24,087 nt of DNA from Azolla pinnata (taxonomy: Eukaryota; Streptophyta; Polypodiopsida; Salviniales; Salviniaceae): contig JBBBWG010004369.1 of NCBI GenBank assembly GCA_037176905.1, positions 1 through 24,087 of the forward strand. Direction: 5' to 3'. A program made the position numbers and the translations under genes. Position 1 is the first letter of the stretch. Each line of letters opens with the position of its first letter. The notes under the pieces are model-generated. The model worked only from the letters and a program-made list of their open reading frames with translations, had not been told where the DNA came from and did not search any database. Shown here piece by piece: positions 9,671 to 19,742 of the stretch.

Positions 9671-12600
9671 TCAATCCTTGACAGCTCCCACCACGTCATC
9701 TTTCCTCATTGTCCAAAAAGCTGCTGTGTACCGAGTCTGAAACCAGAAACATGGGTAGCAAACGTTTGTATCATACGCACAATTCAAATGAAATAAAGAT
9801 GTTCCAGGTTTAGGGTTCAGAGCTTTCATTCAGAAGCTTATACTGTAGATGCCGCACGTAAACATATTTTTTAATCTACAGATAGAATGAGTAGCTAATA
9901 AATGTTGCTTTAAAAGCATTTTCTTACATACTTTTAATTAAAATTTGAATTGCCATAAAGAAAGTTGTACAATACTCTACTCTAAAATGATAAACTTTGT
10001 CATCATATAGAGCATGTAAATATATTAAAACGTCCAATAGAGTATTTACGCATGTTGAAACAATTATTCCTAACAAACCTGTATCATCGATCTTTGATTT
10101 GCAGTGTAGGTCGTCTCAATAAACCTTTCCTTCTATACCACAAAACCATGTTACACTTAATAATTCTCAAAGTTGGAACTTAGAAGAAGAAATAGAGACA
10201 CACTGAACAGTGCAATGTTACCTGTAAATTAAGCCCATAATGTGAAGCTACCTTCTTTACATCTTCCAGGCTGAGTTCTATGGACATCTCCTGCAACAAT
10301 TATGTGTTATATTCACGTCCAAGAAAATTTTTCGTAGTGAAACCATGATGAATTAAAACCGAAGGGTGTAAGAAAATGCATAAATTTCATCTATAGAGGA
10401 GCCAAGCTACCAAAAGAGATATTAAAGAAAAAAGTAGAAGAAATCAACAACATAACATATCTTTGTATCCACAACATGAAGAGTGCAAAATGTCAGTGTA
10501 TCATGGAGACTGATTACATTTTTTCAGACTTTGTCCCCTACTGGAGAAAAGAAGAAAATGTGCTAATTACTAGGTGATGGCAAGTAAAGATAAAGAAATC
10601 AATCAAGCAGAGCAAAATTGCCTTAATATGAACCCTATATTTCCTACCTTGTACAGTATAAGAATATCAGAAGCAAAAACTATTCAAAGTGAAATTACTG
10701 GGTTTACCTCCTCGCCGGAATAGCTAACAGCATCAGCAAAGTGATAAAGCAGGGGGCCAAGGTTAATCCAGACCTGCAAAATCAAGATAAACATGAAATT
10801 CATTATAACTGTATGTGTGTGTGTGTGTGTCATCATTAAAAGACATACTACTTTACATCATTAAAACTGAGTGAAATTAGAATAGATGGAGAAACGAGGC
10901 AGTAAATAATCTTCCACAAGAGCCAAGATTTGGAGATACAGATGCATTGGACTTGAAACATTAGTAATAATTAATTCGGAATCCCGATGTTATTTCGTGC
11001 CGCTTTGCCAAGACGACAGATTGCACAAGAAAGGGAATCCACAGATATCCAGTATAATTAGAAACTAAATAAAATAATTATGATAAACAGCATTAGCAAA
11101 TATATAATGCTAAACAAATAGTCTAATCCATATATAGTCTAACCCTGTGATTATTATAGGCATATGTCACTTGCTGGAAATTCATCTGTACTCCCACTTG
11201 ATCTGAAAAGCAAGATGTAAGAAAGGGATTCCTCAAGACACCACCTTAGGGATTAGAAAGAATTGTGCCTGTTTTATCTATGTACGGAAAACAAGTTTTC
11301 TTACCATGTTCCTATATTTTTATTGTTAAAAAGATGACAGAGATAAATAAAAACATCTACAATCTAAAGAGTGAGCTCAAATATCTCCAACATATATACA
11401 AGACCTAAAGCCCATACAGGTTTAACTTATGGTGTCACCCAACAATTGTGGCAATAATGAGAAATGAACTCAGCATACTTTAGTGAAACATATGTCACTT
11501 TCATTGTAACAGATGTGCCTGAATACGTGTTTAGAGAATGATTTATGAATTTATATGCTAATAAAATCTTTGAACTATCTGCCTTCAACTTTAATGAGCT
11601 TAACCGATGTTGAGCAATATAGGGAGAAATTAAGAAAAAAATAAATTGACAGTGATTAATCACATTGACCAAACCCAAGCATTGTATCTTTGATGTTATA
11701 TACATATGTTATACCTTGGAAGTTGAATGAGTGCATGCAAAAATAAATGAACTTAGCCTCACCAAAATTGTCTCTAGAGTGTTAAGGATGAAATAATGGA
11801 AATAGGGATCTAGCTCATTTCGTAAGAATGAACTCCCTAGCTCCCAGAGCAAGAGATACTCCCACCTGTCACATGCCCTAATCTTAATTGTGGTATTCAT
11901 TCCCAAGACCCATTGTGGGTTTGTCCCAAATCCTGAGATAGCTGGTTTTCCCATTTTCAAACATTTAACAATCAAATAGGCCGGAAATAAGTCCCTCTGG
12001 TTATGGATATTACAACAACTTTGGATCTATTGCTTTTCAAAACACTTAGGTATTACATATTTCTATAGCTTAACATGTTTAATCTTTACATATTGAAATT
12101 TCATTTGGCTGTTGAAAAGGAATCCTTTCAGTTTATCTTTTCAAAGCAAACAAATCAGCTGAGCTAAGAACCATTTAAATTGATCCTCTCAAGAAAACAT
12201 ACCCCTCCAGGTTTCAATATTCTTGCTATGATTTCGATGTATTCAACGATGTTATGAGCTGTATCTATGAAGAAGCAAGTGACAACTGCATCCCAAGCTC
12301 CTGCCAAGACAGCAGTTCAGTTGAAAATACAGACACACGCATTCAATCATCCATAAGAAACAGAACATGATATTTGACTTAAATACATCACTGTCTTCAC
12401 AGAAAAGCAAAGCTTACCTTCTTGACTGCTATTATTATAAATTTCAACAAAATCACCAGCACACATAGAAAAACCATCTGTAATCCCAGAACTGTATAGC
12501 ATGATAGCGTCAGACCCACTATAAACATCATATTGGCATGAACAAACTTTATTCAGTCATAAAACTAACCTTCCTGGATGAAGATCAGGAAAACATACTG

Positions 12601-15600
12601 GTCTTAGTTGATTTTCATCACTAAGCATGTTGCAGTTGCTGTGTATCCAAGGATAAATAACCCATTCTAGGGGTGCCTGGGTACTTTTTATAGACACGTG
12701 TGAATTTAGAATATTGTCACATTTTTGAGAATTGAAATAATAAAGCACAAAAAAAACTAAAACTTACTTATTTAATATAAAACTTGAGCAGATTAGTACA
12801 TAATACGAGAATTCATTGCCTTGGCAGACAAACCCTGCAGACCAAAGTTCGGTTAGAAACCAAACGCATTATTTCTAACCATGTGTTACTAGTAAGACAA
12901 CAAGCTTACCCAGGCATGAGATTTCACATGCCAAGCGACCAAGACCTGCACCAGGGACTAGACAACAGGGAGGCCTGGAAACATTTGGTGACCACTTTAT
13001 TCCTATTAACAGGAATCAACATTCCTTACGTTGAATATCAAAAATTTTAAATTATTTACATACCAATTAGAATTAGTTAATTAAAAGGCCTTACCTCTCT
13101 GCAGATCTGTTGGGAAAACAATGATTGAGCTCTTCTAAAATAGGCTTATAGCATTGTTCACGTTCTAATGCACCCTTCATCAATACAAGTGACAACATAG
13201 TAGTTCACATCATCAAATGTACATTGAGAAATCACTCTCATGAAGTAGAAATGAAATACGCGTAAAAGATTTACATTCTGAATTAATTTTGGGATACTAT
13301 GATAAGTCCATATAGAAGCATAATTAAATCACATATACATTAACAGAATGCACATTTATAGAATATTCAAAAACATCTATGGTGAAGATTCCATGCAAAA
13401 TATTGTTTCTATTAATCACTTCCTGTTCAAGCAGAAGTATCTTTTTCTAAGATGTTCTCATCTACTAATCAAAACAATTGTTGTCGAACACATGAGAACA
13501 TGCAAGCTGGGTTTGGCACATGTTCTCATGTGTTCAACGATAATTGTTTTGATTATGTATAAAACGCTGTTATCAAGTTCTCTTATCTCTGCTTAAGCAT
13601 CACTAGCTGTTGCCAGAATGTTAACTTACCTCTTCAGTCCAATCACGAACAAGGTTGCGAATCATACACCTTACCTATCAAAAAATCCGAAATTATTAAA
13701 GTTAAAGAAATATCTGAAGCAAAGTCTTGAACCTGGAATAAACAAGGACCGTAAATATGGAAATAGCACTTCTGAGAGGTGAAAAATCAGAGGCACCCAA
13801 GATCTCCAAAGGATGATACAAGTGCCTTCTGAGTAGCAACACAGACATCTAATCTCATCTCATTACCTTGTCTCGAAATGTAAATGTCAACTTATGATGA
13901 AACCTCATAATGTCAGGATTTTATCACCTTATCACCATCGAAGATCATAATGGAAAAACCCAAATTGGCCAGTATATAAAAAATTATGTCAAGATCACAG
14001 AGCAGTTCCAGAAAAATTATGACCATCCACATCCCATTGCTGCAAATCATTTACAAAAATCTAAAATATTGGAATCTTTTCTAAGATCTTGCAGACTGGT
14101 AACCCTGACTCTTCTCTGTAAGAAATCAATGCAGGTTGTATTTTATTTCAAATCAGATTCTTGGACAATGGATGGCAGATTTCAACCCCATAACCTATGT
14201 AAGATTCTTGGAGAAAGATAGATCAAATTTCCAGAGAATATGGAAGTAGGGCTGTATATTAATAGAAGATTTGCACATCTAAATATGCAATCAACATGCT
14301 GATGGCATACTATACAAATCCTGTCATTATAATTCAAACGTGTGGACCGAAGGAAAGTTCACGCAAACACCTCAAAAAAAAAAGAATATGAGAGAAAATT
14401 TAGATTATTCCAAAAACCACGAAACACTTGTCATGTAACAAAGGCTATTGGACTCGGAGAGTTTTCAGCAATAGAGCCACAAAAGACAGATGGATATAGG
14501 TTTGGATACCTTATCAACGTCAGATGGAGGAACATGAAGCTGAAGTGCTGGATCTTGAAAATCCATACCACATATCTTGATCTGCAAAAACCATAAAATG
14601 GAACAAATCTGTGGGTTTCAGGAATGTATTCAGCAAGAATGAAGCAGCGCAAATACTAGGCAGTGAGTGAAAGACTGAAATCTTAATTATTTTCAACATT
14701 CATTATGTAAGAACGCTGAGTTGGATGAAAGGATGAAGACGATGCTAGAAACATAAGGAATTCTTGGGCCACTACTAAAGTTAGTCATAGTGGAAACCGA
14801 AAGTTACTTCCATGCACCATGGCAGCAAGTCTGAGTAAAAAATATACAATAGAATGCTGATGCGGTATATATATATATATATTATGTATAACATTAGCAA
14901 AAAATTACATGTATGCCTAATGTTAGCAGCTTGAATCTAGATGTTATACCTTTTTCGCATTAGTCGATGTCTTCTTAATAACCGGATTTTTTATGCTATC
15001 CACCATCTTTCCATTTTCACTGCTTCCACTGACTTCTTTTAGACCTTCTATAGGGGCAGGATCTTTCTGATCAAAATCTGTTGCAATTTCACTGCATAAC
15101 AGGTTCAAAATGAATCTCTATCCATAATAGTAATTAGTTCTCTGTAAATCTATAACTTAATCCATTTTGTTAATATACCTGAATCTTTTTGGACTACTTT
15201 CATTTTGAGAAGGTGATTGGCCACTGGTTCTTGACGTCTGCACATGATCGAGTGTTTGGTTTGCATCAGAGCTTGTGCTTCTATCAATCTGCTCAGTTAA
15301 ATGGCCATCTGAATGACTACACATATGACCCATGCTTGCATTCACGCCTTCATAATTGACTTCATTGTGTTGAGACATATCAAATGGTGGTTCAAAATCC
15401 TATACACAATTCCAATTGTTTTCAAGTATATTATGTGAAAAAAAAACAAATAGATGCTTAACGGAATACCTGAAGCATGCTCAAGATGAAGAAGAAGTTT
15501 GCAGATAGACAACTATGAAAACGAACAGAGCATAAGCGCTAGATTAAAAGGCCGGATTGTAAAATCCGGTTACAAGCATGGGAAGTAAAATAAATTCGCT

Positions 15601-17268
15601 AGTGGTCACAGTCCATAGAATGGAGAAAATCTTCACAACTCAATAACAAGTACCATTAGATGATAAGCGAAATTCCCATTTTGAATTAAACAAATGTGGA
15701 GTTGTAGAAAAATCTGCATGCATGCTAGTTTGTAAGAATGATGAGTTTGAATGAGGTAATTCCAAGCACCTGATATTGAGAGTTGTATAGCTAACGGAGT
15801 AATAGGGAAAAGAAGCTATGGACGTTGTGTAATTATTGAGAATAAAGGGGTAATGTGTCTTTCATACATGTACAAGTGTAAGTCAGAACAGAAATGAATA
15901 GGGACAAATGCAATTTGATTTAAGTCACCGCACTTCACACGTTGTAATATAAATATATATAATATCAAAAACTTTATTACCTCCTTACATCTTTGTACTT
16001 TTTGGGCAAATGTGATAGCAGCTCCTACAATGTACGCCATATAAACAAAACAAAGAAGCATACTACAATTAAATCTTGGCTTGATAAGCAGAGTGCATCA
16101 TTAGATAGCCATGAAATAGAAAACGGAACCTTATGTGCTGGTGGAAGCCTTTTGTAAGAGCGTTCCCAGCGTTTGACATCTTCCTCCATTGCAACTGCAT
16201 AGCTATAGGAAAAGATATATCTTTAATATTCATCTTTGCAATTCACAAATATCATGATGTCAAGATAATGCTAGCCAATCAAACAAACATACTTTATCAG
16301 TCTATAATCACATTCTAAAAGTTTTTCCTAGCTCTATACGGACAGATAAGATCAGCAATGTTGCAATAACGCTTTCAAATCATGTGATTCACCACAAAAG
16401 AGCTTTTCCTTGGTTTTCTTACATATAGAGATCGCATAAGATTTATAACAGCAGCCCATATCATACAAAGGCTCTTAAAACGTGAAGATAGTTTCTTCAA
16501 ACATCCAACTTTTTCCCTCCACCCCACTAATAACCACCCCAACATCTCAATATCAATTTTATCTCTTGAAAAATATTCAAAGTTTATAGTGTTGGCTTTT
16601 TCCTATCCGTTTCTCTTTAAACTTCCCATGGCTATTGAAAACTGATAAGTAAATATAGGCCAGCATTAAAACTCATAAAAAAATCTAGACAGCATTGAAA
16701 CTTTATTCACCTTTCCCGTCTCAAAGTTAGTTTCATCTTTCACAGATGTTTTTGAAAGATGAAATTCTTGAGGCATGAAAGTTTCATCTTTCAAAAGCAT
16801 CTTCTTTTTTCGTTTCCATCTGGAAGCTAGTTTCATGTTCCTGGACGATCGCCGTTATCTTTGAGATTGGGGAGAATGAAGTTGAAGTATGACTGATGTG
16901 TAGCACGAAAGGTGGAAAGAATGGAGTTTTTAGTTGAAGCTGCTGCGGAATACGGACGGAGTCGGAGGTGAAAAATGAAAGACGATACGAATGACGGTGG
17001 AATTGGAAAAATGAAGTCTGGCAAAACCCGCACACGCGCATGAACACGAAACTGCGTAAAAGACGAATGACGGAATCGAACATGGACAAGGCCGGCGCTT
17101 CAGTGCTGTCGTAATTAGGGTTTTAGGCGATCAGAAACGGGGGTTGGGAGAGAGAACTTACTTGAGGTAAGCGCTGATGACGCGCCGAAGGGACTTGAGC
17201 TCCATGACTTCTTCATCCTTGCTCATGGACGTCCATCCCGACCCGGATCCGGCCATCGCCTCCTCCAT
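9671..17268 (-). CDS. CARNMT1: carnosine N-methyltransferase-like protein (N2227 family)
   Basis: Eighteen exons, in transcription order 17162-17268, 16130-16202, 15981-16024, 15470-15512, 15179-15399, 14950-15091, 14510-14581, 13630-13674, 13095-13174, 12910-12974, 12768-12834, 12570-12683, 12418-12491, 12203-12300, 10708-10773, 10222-10290, 10079-10132 and 9671-9736, join without a frame break into 1500 nt (499 residues plus stop). The start at 17268 sits in GGCGATGG. Landmarks: [11 protein letters not shown] (26-36), RLPPAHK (54-60), FEPPFDMSQ, the SAM-binding PGAGLGR (283-289), EFSYY (305-309), YPWIHSNC (330-337), GDFVE (370-374), [15 protein letters not shown] (385-399), [13 protein letters not shown] and a closing FWTMRK (485-490). 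Animal and fungal relatives methylate the histidine of carnosine, and the human enzyme also methylates protein histidines. Plants are not known to use carnosine, so the substrate here is open. Residues about 90-225 are Ser-rich and variable. Confidence 0.95.
10774..12202 (-). other. largest intron of the CARNMT1-like gene
   Basis: This 1429-nt intron lies between the exon ending in LKPGG and the exon beginning VWINLGP. It contains a (GT)n microsatellite at 10815-10830. No transposon ends or extra coding exon were recognised. Confidence 0.75.
13466..13555. repeat. near-perfect inverted repeat (37-bp arms, 16-nt loop) within a CARNMT1 intron
   Basis: The left arm (13466-13502, starting TAATCAAAACAATT) is complementary to the right arm (13519-13555, ending AATTGTTTTGATTA) at 34 of 37 positions; the loop is 13503-13518. 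Two of the three differences become G:U wobbles in a plus-strand transcript, leaving one C:A mismatch. In the minus-strand pre-mRNA they become one wobble and two mismatches. Pairing stops sharply at both outer ends. It could be a small foldback element or a miRNA-like precursor antisense to the gene. Confidence 0.85.
14866..14882. repeat. (TA)n microsatellite
   Basis: Seventeen bases of pure TA alternation inside a CARNMT1-like intron (14582-14949). A short simple repeat with no other implication. Confidence 0.8.
16750..16796. repeat. short perfect inverted repeat in first CARNMT1 intron
   Basis: TTTTGAAAGATGAAA at 16750-16764 is the exact reverse complement of TTTCATCTTTCAAAA at 16782-16796, with a 17-nt loop. 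A further TTTCATCTTTCA copy lies about 20 bp to the left, so the word TTTCATCTTTC is locally repeated. It lies in the 959-nt first intron (16203-17161). Confidence 0.75.
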
Positions 17269-17316
17269 CGCCGCCGCGTCGCAGAATCAGAGCGAGAGGA
17301 GAAGCACTGCTAAGAT

Positions 17317-17746
17317 TTCGTATTCGTATTTGTATTTCCCTTGCGGTCGTAGTCGTATCTCTCTTGTATTCGTATTTGTGCTCGTATTAGTATTCGTATT
17401 CGTAATTTGAAATCATCTTCGTATTCGTATCCGTATTCGTATCCGTATTCGTACCCGTGTTCGTATCCGTATTTGTGTTTGTACTTGTGTTTGTATTTGT
17501 CTTTGTGTTTGTATTCGTCTGATGTTCGTATTAGTTCATACACGTATTCTTGCTTGAAGGAGACCATTTTTAATCCAAGAAAAGAAGTCGTATTTGCACT
17601 CGTAAGTTTGCGTATTCATACTGGCATTCGTATTTGCAGTTGAATGGAAAGCATGCCGAAGATGTTGTCCGCGACAAGTCCTCGAGAGATTTTGTAGCCG
17701 TAGCTGTGGTCGTGGCCGTATTCGCATACGCACTCGTACGCATACT
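17317..17746. repeat. degenerate (TATTCG)n hexamer repeat upstream of CARNMT1
   Basis: From 17317 to about 17545 the sequence is a nearly continuous array of six-base units, TATTCG with variants TATCCG, TACCCG, TGTTCG, TTTGTG and TATTTG. It then thins out as scattered units to about 17746. It begins about 50 bp upstream of the CARNMT1 start codon, so it would form part of the leader or core promoter. Translated, it gives fortuitous Tyr/Glu/Gly/Lys or Ser/Tyr repeats, which explains the open frames here. Confidence 0.85.
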
Positions 17747-18429
17747 GAAGACCCTGTCGGGGACCGAGCATTATACGGTATTGGGACAGCTCCAAGAGGA
17801 GGGAGACTTTGGATGCTGCAGAAGAGCGCTCTTCGACTCCCACCCGAGAGTGTGGAAGAGCCAATGCAATATAGCAGACCGAGAACTGTCCGAAGAAGAA
17901 CATTAGTGCAGCTAGTGCAAGCCACCAACTCTGCGAGCTAAAGCAGACCAAGGAATGCCCCCCTCTAAAGCATGAAGTTCTACATGGTACCGAACTCGCA
18001 AAAGTTCGATCGAGCCAAACTTGTATCTGCTTGTTGAAGGTTCGTCTCCAGAAATCTCTCTACAGTTTCAAGCGAGCATGATCTGGCACGGCGCTAGACG
18101 ATCACCTGACATATCCTTTGTAGCTTCGTGGGCTTGGGATTGACGCTGAACACACAATCGACTTAGTCTTTGTGGCACTGGAACATTCTCCTTGTGATAT
18201 GAACTTGCCATTAGCACCAACCTCGATCCAAGGTCTTTCCTCGGTGTCATACTCTTCCAACACTTCTTCTTGAACACCTTTTATCTTTTTGCTCCGAATG
18301 CATGATATTGTTTCCTTTACAAATAATCACATCGTGACTTTTGTTCATCTCCTTTTCTTGCTCTTGCTTGATTTGGCATTAGCATAGCCCTACAAGGGGT
18401 ATTAGGAAAACCTCACCGATTGGTGTTCG

Positions 18430-19262
18430 TTGACATTTAGCCATAAAATGATCTAATTCACCACATTTGAAGCAATGACCAGCAAATGAACCCCGATGCA
18501 ATTGGCAATGAAACGACCATGTTTCCTTTGATTTTAAATTCAACCACATTGGCCTTTTCTTAGTTGTATTTCACAACATACATAACCTCTATCCATTATG
18601 CGCTTTTGGATTCGGAGCAACTATCACTTTTTCGAGTTGTTCCTTGACACTCTGTGTGATGGGCCACAAAAATGAGAATTTACGCTCTACTTCAACCCAC
18701 AGTGGACACTCCCGCTCCAAAATCTCTTCAAACTCTTGTAACGATCTCCATGAAACACAATGCAGACCAATTTACAATGGAAGAAAACTGGGAGATGAGC
18801 CAACAATCCATCTCTTTGTTCTTGTGTTCGAAATTACAACCTCAAAAAAACCTCTTGGACCTTTATACACATCCTCCACACTATTTATACCCACCATCGC
18901 ATTCAACCATCGATGCACCCAATCAACCAGAGGAATTTTTCCAGTAAAGAAACAAATAATACTCCGATCATGGAACATGGAGGAGGCCTTTAAGATGTCC
19001 TTGCGGGGCAGCTCCACCTCCACAATATCATCAGCAGTTACGTCCACTAGAATATCTTCATTATCGGGGGTAGCACGTCATGTGAAGCTTGGTTTGCAAC
19101 ATCATGGATTGATTCCCAATACTGATCGCTCATCTCCTCCTCCTCCTCCTCCTCCTCACCTTCAACCTACAACTTGGGCATATGATGGCTTGTACACCAT
19201 ATCTATATCCTCCTTGTGCTGATTGATTCGTGTGATCAAATCTTCTGCTTCTTCGAACTGAT
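18430..19262 (-). pseudogene. DUF4283 / zinc-knuckle retroelement protein, decayed
   Basis: Three in-order landmarks on the minus strand identify this. First, KPSYAQVV (about 19166-19189) preceded by an acidic stretch. Second, a DUF4283-like segment, IVEVELPRKDI to GPRGFFEVVIS (about 18800-19020). Third, a CCHC zinc knuckle, CFKCGELDHFMAKC at 18433-18474, with exact CX2CX4HX4C spacing. The frame is broken by stops and shifts, including a TGA right after KPSYAQVVG and a TAA near 18772. Such proteins are the gag-like ORF1 of plant LINE-type elements and related host copies. An open stretch at 18068-18277 (WKSMTPRKDLGSRLVLMAS) may be its C-terminal continuation. No reverse transcriptase was found, so this is an ORF1 fragment. 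Confidence 0.8.
19139..19157. repeat. (CTC)n microsatellite
   Basis: About six CTC units inside the decayed retroelement region, interrupting its frame between the KPSYAQVV landmark and the DUF4283 segment. Its expansion probably came after the element lost function. Confidence 0.7.
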
Positions 19263-19584
19263 GTCTTTTCAATCACCATCATGAGAGGCCGCGATCTGGA
19301 ATCCGCTCGATCGAAAGATGGCCCCCCGTCGCTCTCTCCGAAATCTCCGTTCTTTACATCGATGCGAAGCTCAGATCGCAAGCTTCGATTCAAGCTGAAA
19401 AGATCATCGAACAATCGAGAACTCAAATGAGAGAAAGTTATGAGCAAAACTCCGATCCGATCAGATCAATCTGTCAATATGTACTGTACTGATCTTCTTC
19501 TTCTAAAAGATCGGAAACTAAAAAAATGAGAGAAAGTTATGAGCAAAACTCTGATTAGATCGATCTGTTCTTTTCTTACGATCT

Positions 19585-19625
19585 TCTTCTTCTTCTTCTT
19601 CTTTCTTCTTCTTCTTCTTCTTCTT
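19585..19625. repeat. CTT-rich microsatellite upstream of MMTAG2-like gene
   Basis: A run of TTC/CTT units lies about 120-160 bp before the start codon at 19743. Pyrimidine-rich CTT leaders are typical near plant transcription starts, so it probably marks the promoter or 5' UTR of the plus-strand gene. Confidence 0.75.
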
Positions 19626-19742
19626 CACGCAGAGCTCAGGCTCAGATTCTGCAGCACGACGCTCTCGAAGCGGGCAGAGATCGCCGCGCGGCTCAACTCG
19701 CCCTCCTGCACCGAAACGCCCCTCGCTACGCACCCGCCCGCC

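Noticed and set aside
12784-13050. Plus-strand 88-codon frame
   Set aside because: It lies opposite two well-supported CARNMT1 exons (the PGAGLGR and EFSYY exons) and is a shadow of them.
13348-13596. Plus-strand 82-codon frame
   Set aside because: It runs through the intronic hairpin and AT-rich intron sequence; no start context or homology.
17307-17643. Tyr/Glu/Gly/Lys-repeat and Ser/Tyr-repeat open frames on both strands
   Set aside because: Products of the hexamer repeat, which stays open because its unit length is a multiple of three.
17634-17906. Plus-strand 90-codon frame with a hydrophobic segment (FVAVAVVVAVFAYALV)
   Set aside because: The hydrophobic part is the outer, decayed end of the hexamer repeat; the rest has no recognisable motif.
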